DNA from: an uncultured Erysipelotrichaceae bacterium
GTDB taxonomy: Bacteria > Bacillota_I > Bacilli_A > RFN20 > CAG-826
Assembly: GCA_902791085.1 (NCBI GenBank)
Contig: CADAUN010000003.1
Span: forward strand, 1-21,742
Direction: 5' to 3'
Length of the DNA stretch: 21,742 bases
Shown: piece after piece, positions 16,094 to 21,742 of the stretch
Position numbering within the stretch: the first letter of the stretch is position 1
Layout: every line of letters starts with the position of its first letter
The notes under the pieces: model-generated
The model's input: the letters and a program-made list of their open reading frames with translations, nothing else
Told to the model about the DNA's origin: nothing
The model's database searches: none
Program-made: the position numbers and the translations under genes

Positions 16094-17005
16094 CTATCCT
16101 TTCAAGCCAGAAGTGACTGTACTGTCCGTTAATTCGCGTTGGAAGAGGACGAAGATAATCGCCGGAACGATGGTCATAAAAACCCCACCGGCCATTCGGA
16201 TGTTGGCTAAATCTGCCGCCACATCGCCTTCCGTGAAGTTTTTAAAGAGAATATAGGCGAAGGTGTATGGGGCGTCGGCCGAAGACATATAAAGCAATGG
16301 TCCGTAGTAATCGCTCCAAGTGGCGACAAAGACGTTCACCATGATGTAAATCAAGATGGTGCGGCAATTGGGCAAAACGATTTGCCAGTACATACGGAAG
16401 TAGCCGCAACCGTCAATCTTGGCAGCATCAATGAGTTCGTTCGGAATGCCCATCATGTACTGACGGATCAAGAAGATATAAAGCGCACCGCCACCAAAGA
16501 GATTCGGGATGGTAAATGGCAACAAAGTATTCAACCATCCAATTTTGGAATAGATAACGTAAAGCGGAATCTGCGTAACGATACCCGGTAACATGATGGT
16601 CAACATCATGGCCGCGAAAACAATGTTTTTGCCACGGAAGTGAAGCTTAGCGAACGCAAAAGCCGCCATCGAAGCCGAAATCGGGATCGCGATGATGTTG
16701 AAAACAATAACAATCATGGTGTTCCCTAGCCCTTCGGCAAAGGTGTGCCCTTGCACGTTGGTTGTGAACAAACGCACGTAATTTTCCCACTGGAGATTTG
16801 AAAAATCTGGGAAGAAAGGAACTTTAGGATCGATGACCATCGAAGAAGTCATCAATGATTTGTTCATCATAAACACATAAGGGAAGAGAAGAATTACGGC
16901 GATGATCGTCATGAGCAAAAAGAGCGCGGAGACTTTTGCTCCATTCCAGACTTTTAGCTGCGTATCTTGGTTTCGTCGCGCGATTCGTTGTTCATTGCTA
17001 CTCAT
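16094..17005 (-). CDS. Carbohydrate ABC transporter permease, MalG/UgpE type
   Basis: The 303-residue inner-membrane subunit belongs to the CUT1 sugar importer family. It has six predicted helices, the first at about 23-45 (ALFLLMTIIAVILLFPYVFMM). The EAA loop that contacts the ATPase reads NELIDAAKIDGCGYFRMYW, and the C-terminus QRELTDSTVTSGLKG is the usual MalG-type ending. The ATG at 17005 (MSSNEQR) is chosen because GGAG at 17013-17016 is 7 bases from it. An ATG at 17011 overlaps the previous stop as ATGA but is only one base from that SD; a longer frame reaching 17086 lies inside the previous gene. It works with the partner permease upstream and the binding lipoprotein; no ATPase gene is in the operon. 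Confidence 0.95.
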   Translation of the reverse strand: MSSNEQRIARRNQDTQLKVWNGAKVSALFLLMTIIAVILLFPYVFMMNKSLMTSSMVIDPKVPFFPDFSNLQWENYVRLFTTNVQGHTFAEGLGNTMIVIVFNIIAIPISASMAAFAFAKLHFRGKNIVFAAMMLTIMLPGIVTQIPLYVIYSKIGWLNTLLPFTIPNLFGGGALYIFLIRQYMMGIPNELIDAAKIDGCGYFRMYWQIVLPNCRTILIYIMVNVFVATWSDYYGPLLYMSSADAPYTFAYILFKNFTEGDVAADLANIRMAGGVFMTIVPAIIFVLFQRELTDSTVTSGLKG

Positions 17006-17007
17006 GC

Positions 17008-17937
17008 TCATTCTCCGTAAACAACCCATTTGCTCGTCTTGAATAACACCAACGTCAAGATGCTGATGACAACGCACAAAACCCATGATAAGGCGCAGGC
17101 ATAGCCAAGATTCCCATCTTTAAATGCGGTAAACCAAATTTTCACACCGTAAAGATAAAGTGAATCATCGACGCCACGTCCATTACGGGTAGCGATAACG
17201 AGTGTTCCGTTGTATTGCAAGCTGCCTATCACCGAAGTTACTAAGTTAAAAAAGATGATTGGGGTGGACATCGGTATGGTGATATGCGTAAACCGTTGCC
17301 ATCCGTTGGCGCCGTCAATCTTCGCTGCTTCATATAAAGATGGCGAAATGCCTTTAAAGGCACTTAGCCACAGAATCATGCCGCCGCCAATGCTCCAAAT
17401 GCCCATCAAAATCAAAGAAAACATGGCGGTGCTGGATTCGCTAAAAAACGGGAACGCAGGTAAGCCCATCGATTCTAAGATGCGGTTAAAAATACCGTAG
17501 GTGTTGTCAGTGATGTCTAGCCAAAGCAAGCCATTAACGACACCCGGAATAACGCAAGGGAAATAATAAAGGACGCGGAAGACATTGGTGAATCGGCATT
17601 TATTGTTGACTAACCACGCCAACAAATAAGAAAGGATCAAGTTGAGCGGAATGGAGACACAAGTATAAATAATCGTGTTTTTCCATACGTTGCCCATTTC
17701 TTTGTCGCGAAACATATGAACGAAGTTACCGAAACCGATAAAACGATTCACGGTAAATCCGTCATAGTCTTTGAAAGCCCAAACCAGGGAGCATAAGATC
17801 GGAAGCAATGTGAAGAAAAGCAAACCGATAATCAAGGGCGAAACGAAGAGCCATCCGGCAATGGTTTCTTGCCTGGTGAAGCGATTCGTCTTCCGATGAC
17901 GCCCAGAAGTTTGGATGCTTAAAAAGGCTTTTTCCAT
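17008..17937 (-). CDS. Carbohydrate ABC transporter permease, MalF/UgpA type
   Basis: The 309-residue membrane subunit of the same importer begins with a basic cytoplasmic N-terminus (RHRKTNRFTRQE) followed by helix 1 (AGWLFVSPLIIGLLFFTLLPILC). The EAA loop is PSLYEAAKIDGANGWQRF with ITIP following, the usual site of ATPase contact. The chosen start is the ATG at 17937, with AAGGGGTGA about 8-10 bases upstream; a GTG at 17949 would place that SD too close. The stop touches the next permease gene, so the two subunits are probably made in equal amounts. The likely substrate is an oligosaccharide with rhamnose, inferred from the neighbouring rhamnosidase; CUT1 systems usually take di- to oligosaccharides. 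Confidence 0.95.
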   Translation of the reverse strand: MEKAFLSIQTSGRHRKTNRFTRQETIAGWLFVSPLIIGLLFFTLLPILCSLVWAFKDYDGFTVNRFIGFGNFVHMFRDKEMGNVWKNTIIYTCVSIPLNLILSYLLAWLVNNKCRFTNVFRVLYYFPCVIPGVVNGLLWLDITDNTYGIFNRILESMGLPAFPFFSESSTAMFSLILMGIWSIGGGMILWLSAFKGISPSLYEAAKIDGANGWQRFTHITIPMSTPIIFFNLVTSVIGSLQYNGTLVIATRNGRGVDDSLYLYGVKIWFTAFKDGNLGYACALSWVLCVVISILTLVLFKTSKWVVYGE

Positions 17938-17968
17938 AGACAAAGTCACCCCTTGATATCAATGAGCC

Positions 17969-19363
17969 TTATTGGCCCATTGCAGATTTGAAGTTGCTGA
18001 CGGCGTTAGAAACAACGACGTCGACCGATTTACGCGCTTGCGAGGCGTCAACCAAGAAGTCTTGGAAAGCAAGCTGTAAACGAGACATATACTTGATATC
18101 CGCACGAGAAAGGTATTCTTCGGTGATTTTGTATTCATCGTTTTTCAAATAGGCGCTGAGATTTTTATCGGTATATCCTTCGCCCCACTTCTCTTGCGTG
18201 TAATCATCCATATCCGAACGAATAGGAGCGAGGTTCAAACCACCTTCGGCCATGTAGTTTTGCCCTTCTTTGCTGATGAGATATTGCAAGAATTTCCAAG
18301 CAATCGCTTTATTTGATGATTTCTTGTTGATCGTGTAGCCAGCAATACCCGCGCCAATTTTTGGCGTATTATTCGCTTCGATTAAAGGCAAAGTAACCAA
18401 ATCAACGTTGCCATGGATGTTGGCTTTCGTGTCGTAATGGGAGATGGCGGCCGACTGGAAGCAAAATGGCGTCGTGCCAAATTCGAAAGAGGAACCCGAG
18501 GTGACACCGGCACGGACAATATATCCTTTATCGGTGATGTCACGAATTTCGTTAATCATACCACGCGTTCCTTGCGAATCGATGACCACTTCGCCCTTTT
18601 CATTCAAGACGTCTGCGCCATAAGAGCGAAGCATCGGGTAACCAACGGATCCCCAACCGGTTAAATACATATCGCAAGCATAGTTGCCATCGGCCTTGCC
18701 TTGGCTTCTCAGATATTCCATCCAGGATTCGCAAACGGATTTGAAATCGTCCCAAGTCCAACCATCTTTGATTTTGCTCATATCGATGTTGGCGTCTTGA
18801 AGCAATTTCTTGTTGTAGAAGCAAACGACGGAGTCTGCCGAACGGGGCACAACGTAATGGATGTCATTCAAGCTGCCCATGTCGAAATATGCCTTACGAT
18901 AATCGGCCCAACTCCAACGATTCGCTTTGGTTTCGGCGGAGATATATCCGTCTAACGGTTCTGCGATATCGTTTTTGATGAGATAGAGGTATTCAGGACT
19001 ATTGGTCCAAACAACGTCAGCCAATTTGCCAGACATTGCCATATTACGAACTGTGGTTTCATACGAAGAAACCGAGGTATATTCCAATTTCAATGTGGCG
19101 TTGGGGTAAAGCAAGGAGAATCCTTCGTCCCAAGCCGTTCGAATCATAGATGTTTCGTTGTCATTTCCCGAAGGAATTAAAATGTGCAATTCCGCCGTAA
19201 TGTCGCTGGGAACGTCAACATCGACATCCGCAATCGAAACAGGGGTGTTAGAATTCTTGCCCGATTGATTAGCGTAAGGGTCTTCGACATTGCAGCCGGC
19301 AAGGCTTGCGGTGGCTGTCAGAACCAAAAGTGGTAAACCAACGCGATGAATTCTTTTTTCCAT
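17969..19363 (-). CDS. Sugar-binding lipoprotein of ABC transporter (SBP_bac_1 family)
   Basis: The 464-residue extracellular lipoprotein has signal peptide and lipobox SLAGC (Cys24). It captures the sugar and delivers it to the two permeases encoded next. Family features include AELHILIPSGNDNETSMI (strand 1), the DVVWTNSPEYLYLI segment near 115-128, YNKKLLQDANID, the IAGYTINKKSSNKAIAWKFL region and YLISKEGQNYMAEGG near the C-terminus, typical of CUT1 binding proteins. The ATG at 19363 has AGAAGG 7 bases upstream. It is 18 bp after the esterase gene and 31 bp before the first permease gene, so operonic. Ligand is not readable from sequence; context points to a rhamnose-bearing oligosaccharide. 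Confidence 0.94.
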   Translation of the reverse strand: MEKRIHRVGLPLLVLTATASLAGCNVEDPYANQSGKNSNTPVSIADVDVDVPSDITAELHILIPSGNDNETSMIRTAWDEGFSLLYPNATLKLEYTSVSSYETTVRNMAMSGKLADVVWTNSPEYLYLIKNDIAEPLDGYISAETKANRWSWADYRKAYFDMGSLNDIHYVVPRSADSVVCFYNKKLLQDANIDMSKIKDGWTWDDFKSVCESWMEYLRSQGKADGNYACDMYLTGWGSVGYPMLRSYGADVLNEKGEVVIDSQGTRGMINEIRDITDKGYIVRAGVTSGSSFEFGTTPFCFQSAAISHYDTKANIHGNVDLVTLPLIEANNTPKIGAGIAGYTINKKSSNKAIAWKFLQYLISKEGQNYMAEGGLNLAPIRSDMDDYTQEKWGEGYTDKNLSAYLKNDEYKITEEYLSRADIKYMSRLQLAFQDFLVDASQARKSVDVVVSNAVSNFKSAMGQ

Positions 19364-19381
19364 ATTTAAACCTTCTTTCTT

Positions 19382-20695
19382 TTATTTCGCACGCTTCGTC
19401 GGATCGACGAAAGCGCCAAGAACACATTGAACGTAGAAACGATGTCCAAAATCATTGGGATGATTGATACCGTTCGCTGTGTAATCTTCATACCGCTTAT
19501 ATTGCGTGTTGAAATAATCGAGTGATGCTTTGTTGACGTCAATCACAGCGATGCCTTGACCATCTTGCCCATAATCTTTGGCGAGTTGATGCAACTTTTC
19601 TTCATACATGGTCATTTTTTCTTCGTCATAGATATAGGGGTTAGGCATCAGGGGCGAGAACAGAACAATTTCGGTATTTGGCAATTCGTCATGGATATAA
19701 AGAATGATATCCAGCATCAAATCGCCGTAGCTATTCGGGGTTTCGCTGTTCCCCAAATCATTGACCCCGTAATGGATAAAGACCACATCGGGATTTTGAT
19801 CTTTGATGGCTTGCAATTTCGAAGGATCAGAAGAGACATAGCCGGCAGTTGTTCCGCCGACGGATTGATTCGTCATTGTGACATTGCAGCCGTATTCTTT
19901 TCCCAATGCGTCTGCCGCTTGTGGAACCCATGGGTCCATAAATGGAGCGTGTTTGAATAGTCCACTGCTGGAACATCCTTCCGAAATGGAATCGCCGATG
20001 GTGACAATATGCACATCCTGCTTTCCTTCTAATTTAGCTTTCAGTTTGGGAAGACTGTCTAAACAATATTGTGGATACGCATCCCGATTAAGGTCATGAA
20101 TGTCGTAGGCATAGGTCACATGAATTTGGTTGGCGTAGAAAAAAGGCGACTCAGTATAAATGGTGACGCCGGACCAAACGGTATAATCCGTTGCTTGGTT
20201 CGTGATTTGATCCACTTTGCGGTAAGGCTCAGGAATGCCTTCTCCTTTAAGCTGCGCTTCCGTCCAATAAGGAATTTCAGATCCTTCTTTCCAAAGAATC
20301 TTATTGCCGCTGATTTCGTAGTCTTTTCCTTCGACATACTCTTTGGTCCAAGTGTAGTCGTGGATTGAAATGACACGTTCCGGTTTGAAACGCAACCGGC
20401 AAGAAATCGCACCGCTTTCGTCTTGCACCATCATGGCTGATTCGTTGTAAATGACGTTGCCCCAGAAGAATGGATCACGCATTTGCTTTTCCTCAAATTC
20501 ATAAGGAATAGACGCAACATCTTTCATAAAATTTGGAAATTGATTCATATCAAGGTCTTCCGCTGAGCTAGTAACAAGCGATGAAGGGTTTGCCGTTACG
20601 GAACTCTGTGCCTGTCCTTGCCCGCAGGCAGCAACTCCCAAGACAAAAGGAGTACAAAACAAACCATAAAGTATCTTTTTCTTTAATGAGTTCAT
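19382..20695 (-). CDS. Secreted SGNH/GDSL-family esterase lipoprotein
   Basis: The 437-residue product has lipobox VAAC (Cys24). Residues about 70-200 form a beta-rich N-terminal domain (NESAMMVQDESGAISCRL, DYTWTKEYVEGKDYEI) that often precedes SGNH domains in Bacillota. Residues 228-432 are the SGNH hydrolase: block I TIGDSISEG with Ser236, block II NQSVGGTTAG with Gly281, block III YGVNDLG with Asn312, and block V NGINHPNDFGH with His412. The usual Asp three residues before the His is Gly here, so the enzyme may use a Ser-His dyad, as known for some CE2 esterases. It probably removes acetyl groups from polysaccharide outside the cell. The ATG at 20695 is set by GGAGG 6 bases upstream; a longer frame to 20785 would run through the promoter. 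It is the first gene of the operon. Confidence 0.9.
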   Translation of the reverse strand: MNSLKKKILYGLFCTPFVLGVAACGQGQAQSSVTANPSSLVTSSAEDLDMNQFPNFMKDVASIPYEFEEKQMRDPFFWGNVIYNESAMMVQDESGAISCRLRFKPERVISIHDYTWTKEYVEGKDYEISGNKILWKEGSEIPYWTEAQLKGEGIPEPYRKVDQITNQATDYTVWSGVTIYTESPFFYANQIHVTYAYDIHDLNRDAYPQYCLDSLPKLKAKLEGKQDVHIVTIGDSISEGCSSSGLFKHAPFMDPWVPQAADALGKEYGCNVTMTNQSVGGTTAGYVSSDPSKLQAIKDQNPDVVFIHYGVNDLGNSETPNSYGDLMLDIILYIHDELPNTEIVLFSPLMPNPYIYDEEKMTMYEEKLHQLAKDYGQDGQGIAVIDVNKASLDYFNTQYKRYEDYTANGINHPNDFGHRFYVQCVLGAFVDPTKRAK

Positions 20696-20698
20696 GGA

Positions 20699-20714
20699 CA
20701 ACCTCCGAAGGTCG
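20699..20714 (-). promoter_or_regulatory. Hairpin covering the esterase ribosome binding site
   Basis: On the minus strand CGACCT pairs with AGGTTG (one G-U pair) around the loop TCGG. The GGAGG that serves as SD is split between the loop and the 3' arm, so folding could limit translation of the first operon gene. Seen directly as base pairing; effect is inference. Confidence 0.4.
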
Positions 20715-20740
20715 CGCATATTATTACTCGGACTGGCTTT

Positions 20741-20769
20741 ATTATATCTATCTGATTTTGGGCAATCAA
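20741..20769 (-). promoter_or_regulatory. Promoter of the glycan-utilisation operon
   Basis: Minus-strand TTGATT (20764-20769) and a perfect TATAAT (20741-20746) are exactly 17 bases apart. The transcript would start near 20735, about 40 bases before the esterase ATG. No other comparable promoter is seen before 6876, so all eight genes could depend on it. Confidence 0.8.
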
Positions 20770-20782
20770 CTTTGCACAAAAA

Positions 20783-20799
20783 CATTGCTCATATCAATG
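20783..20799. repeat. Inverted repeat CATTG-N7-CAATG upstream of the operon promoter
   Basis: CATTG (20783-20787) and CAATG (20795-20799) are perfect inverted arms. The repeat lies about 14 bp upstream of the -35 box and shares bases with the next palindrome. It is short, so chance is possible. Confidence 0.3.
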
Positions 20800-20812
20800 A
20801 TTTTTAATCATT
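20796..20812. promoter_or_regulatory. Candidate regulator operator 1 (perfect palindrome)
   Basis: AATGATT-TTT-AATCATT is a perfect 7-3-7 palindrome about 27 bp upstream of the operon -35 box. Its AATCAT half-site recurs in the palindrome over the regulator's own promoter (20870-20885), which suggests one protein binds both. DeoR-type proteins are the natural candidate because the gene is adjacent. The placement upstream of -35 would also fit an activator. Confidence 0.5.
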
Positions 20813-20869
20813 AACACGCAATTCGATTCGTCAGTCTTGCCTAAATCTTTCATTTTTTCTTATTTTCGA

Positions 20870-20885
20870 TCATAATTAATCATGA
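20870..20885. promoter_or_regulatory. Candidate operator 2 and -10 region of the deoR-type gene
   Basis: TCATAATTAATCATGA is a 16-bp palindrome with a single mismatched pair. TTAATCATGAA (20876-20886) repeats TTAATCATTAA (20804-20814) at 10 of 11 positions. A plus-strand -10-like CATAAT (20871-20876) lies within it, 24 bases before the regulator ATG, so binding there would give autoregulation. The matching -35 (TTCATT) is weak. Confidence 0.45.
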
Positions 20886-20900
20886 AAGTAGAAGTTATTT

Positions 20901-21323
20901 ATGTTAATTGATGAACGAAAAAATCAAATCTTAATGTTGGTCAAAGAAAAAACATATGTCTCCGTCAATGATCTTTGCGAATTGGTGTATGCCTCTTCGG
21001 CCACGATTCGTCGTGATCTTGCTTTCTTGTCGAAAGCGGGATTAATTCAACGGGTTCGTGGAGGGGCGTCGGTACTTGGCAATTCTACCGGCGAAACCGC
21101 TGCTATCGTACGCGCACAAGCCAATATTTTTGAAAAGAAAAGAATCGCCAATGCTGCTTTCCGCTTTTTGCATAACGGCCAGTCATACTTCTTCGACGGC
21201 TCTACTACCGTCGGTGAACTCGTTCCGTTATTAAGTAAATTGCAAGACACCACTGTCATTACTAACGGGTGCGAAAATGCAGTGAGATTGGCGGATATCC
21301 CTTCTTGGAATAGTAGGTGTTGA
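20901..21323 (+). pseudogene. DeoR-family transcriptional regulator, truncated
   Basis: The frame gives 140 residues; DeoR regulators are about 250. Residues 4-58 are a complete DeoR helix-turn-helix: ERKNQILMLVKEKTYVSVND, then YASSATIRRDLAFL and GLIQRVRGGA. The sensor domain starts correctly with KKRIANAAFRFLHNGQSYFF, then DGSTTVGELV and TTVITNGCENAVRLADIPSW, but stops just where the usual strand and GG motif should follow. The last three residues (SRC) come from foreign sequence past a junction near 21311. DeoR proteins bind sugar phosphates and repress sugar-use operons, so this is the likely regulator of the divergent rhamnoglycan operon. If the break is real, the protein has lost most of its effector domain and the operon might be constitutive. 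If it is an assembly error, the gene is intact in the organism. Confidence 0.85.
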
Positions 21324-21742
21324 CTCTGAGATCCAGTGAACGTATGCCATCTGCCAGTTGCTCATCGACGTAGCGACTCTGGGTCTCTGCAAACTTGGAA
21401 AAGTGATCAGCTGCAATTAGTGGCATGGCCGCTCCAAAGAGCAGACTGGTTCCGGGGCCGAAGATCAATCCCGCCCCTATGCCTAATCCACCGGCAATAA
21501 GCGACATATATCCGGTACTGACGTTTCCTTCCATATCCTTCGTACAGGAATCATGGGTTCCCGGAATATTGATCTCGTTGAGATAGCGCTCTCCGGATAT
21601 GCCCGACATCCAGTCTCTGCCGCTGAATTTATCCCAGTTTGGATCCACCTGGCTGTTCCATTTGATGAAGGGATTCGGATCGATCACGACCTCCTTTGCC
21701 TTCTGGTAAGCAATCAATTTCCTATATCCAAACCCCTCCGTA
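21262..21742 (-). CDS. PI-PLC X-domain protein, partial at both ends
   Basis: The frame is open from the window edge (no start seen; a TTG at 21717 is internal) to a stop at 21262, but only 21312-21742 appears authentic; the last residues (about SKKGYPPISLHFRTR) are antisense deoR sequence. INIPGTHDSCT holds the first catalytic His of the phosphatidylinositol phospholipase C X domain, and ETQSRYVDEQLADGIRSLDLRV is the following family motif. The second catalytic His region is lost. Between them is a Gly-rich hydrophobic insert of about 32 residues (SLIAGGLGIGAGL...) long enough for a membrane hairpin, unusual for this domain. Bacterial members cleave phosphoinositides or GPI-type lipids, often outside the cell. 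The first residues at the window edge (YRKLIAYQKAKEVV) look unlike a signal peptide. It has no visible link to the rhamnose operon. Confidence 0.7.
   Translation of the reverse strand, partial: TEGFGYRKLIAYQKAKEVVIDPNPFIKWNSQVDPNWDKFSGRDWMSGISGERYLNEINIPGTHDSCTKDMEGNVSTGYMSLIAGGLGIGAGLIFGPGTSLLFGAAMPLIAADHFSKFAETQSRYVDEQLADGIRSLDLRVNTYYSKKGYPPISLHFRTR
21305..21322. other. Junction between the deoR-type gene and foreign DNA
   Basis: Left of this point the plus strand encodes a normal DeoR sensor domain. Right of it the minus strand encodes a PI-PLC X domain with different codon choice (AGA, ATA and GGA frequent). Each protein is cut in mid-domain at the same place, so neither gene ends naturally. 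No insertion sequence end or repeat is seen at the junction. Confidence 0.7.

Noticed and set aside
16094..17086. Longer 330-residue version of the MalG-type permease
   Set aside because: The first 27 residues lie inside the upstream permease gene and do not resemble the family; GGAG at 17013-17016 serves the ATG at 17005.
1..21742. CRISPR array, tRNA or rRNA genes, prophage or toxin-antitoxin pairs
   Set aside because: No regularly spaced repeats, no tRNA-like cloverleaf or rRNA stretch noticed, and no phage or toxin-antitoxin gene pairs in the coding content.

Overview
The window looks like a low-GC Bacillota chromosome fragment, probably a gut or rumen member of Bacilli near Erysipelotrichales, RF39 or Acholeplasmatales. 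The signs are AGGAGG-type ribosome binding sites, a perfect CIRCE element, several lipobox lipoproteins, a ClpB without its N domain (a form known from Mollicutes), and U-tailed terminators. UGA is used as a stop, so this is not the mycoplasma genetic code. The lineage is an inference and no rRNA or marker gene is present to fix it.

Layout. 1-2190 (+): the 3' end of a phosphohexomutase gene, an unannotated 53-aa acidic protein with a strong SD, a structured leader and a cre-like site, then an XRE-type regulator fused to four membrane segments. 2276-6363 (-): clpB under a CIRCE-overlapped promoter, and a three-domain Xaa-Pro aminopeptidase with its own -10 box. 6409-6872: a 5'-truncated ISL3-family insertion sequence remnant with foreign codon use, ending 3 bp after the next gene's stop. 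6876-20695 (-): an eight-gene locus read leftwards from one good promoter at 20741-20769. The order is SGNH esterase lipoprotein, sugar-binding lipoprotein, two ABC permeases, two overlapping paralogous lipoproteins with a GH71/GH99-like fold, a large Ig-like surface protein, and a GH78 alpha-L-rhamnosidase. 20783-20885 is the divergent control region, followed by a DeoR-type regulator gene (+) broken at about 21311. 21312-21742 (-) is part of an unrelated PI-PLC X-domain gene with different codon use.

How it fits together (inference). The eight genes look like a utilisation locus for a rhamnose-containing, probably acetylated glycan. Surface lipoproteins (esterase and two putative glycosidases) and the Ig-like protein would bind and trim the polymer, the ABC importer would take up oligosaccharides, and the signal-less rhamnosidase would release L-rhamnose in the cytoplasm. 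No transporter ATPase is present, so a shared MsmK-type ATPase elsewhere is expected. The DeoR regulator and palindromic operators probably control the promoter.

The most novel parts are the paired GH-like lipoproteins and the Ig-like protein, which has a repeated uncharacterised module in an A-B-C-A-B-C-A-B order. The two abrupt composition changes (about 6409 and about 21311) may be real rearrangements or assembly chimeras.
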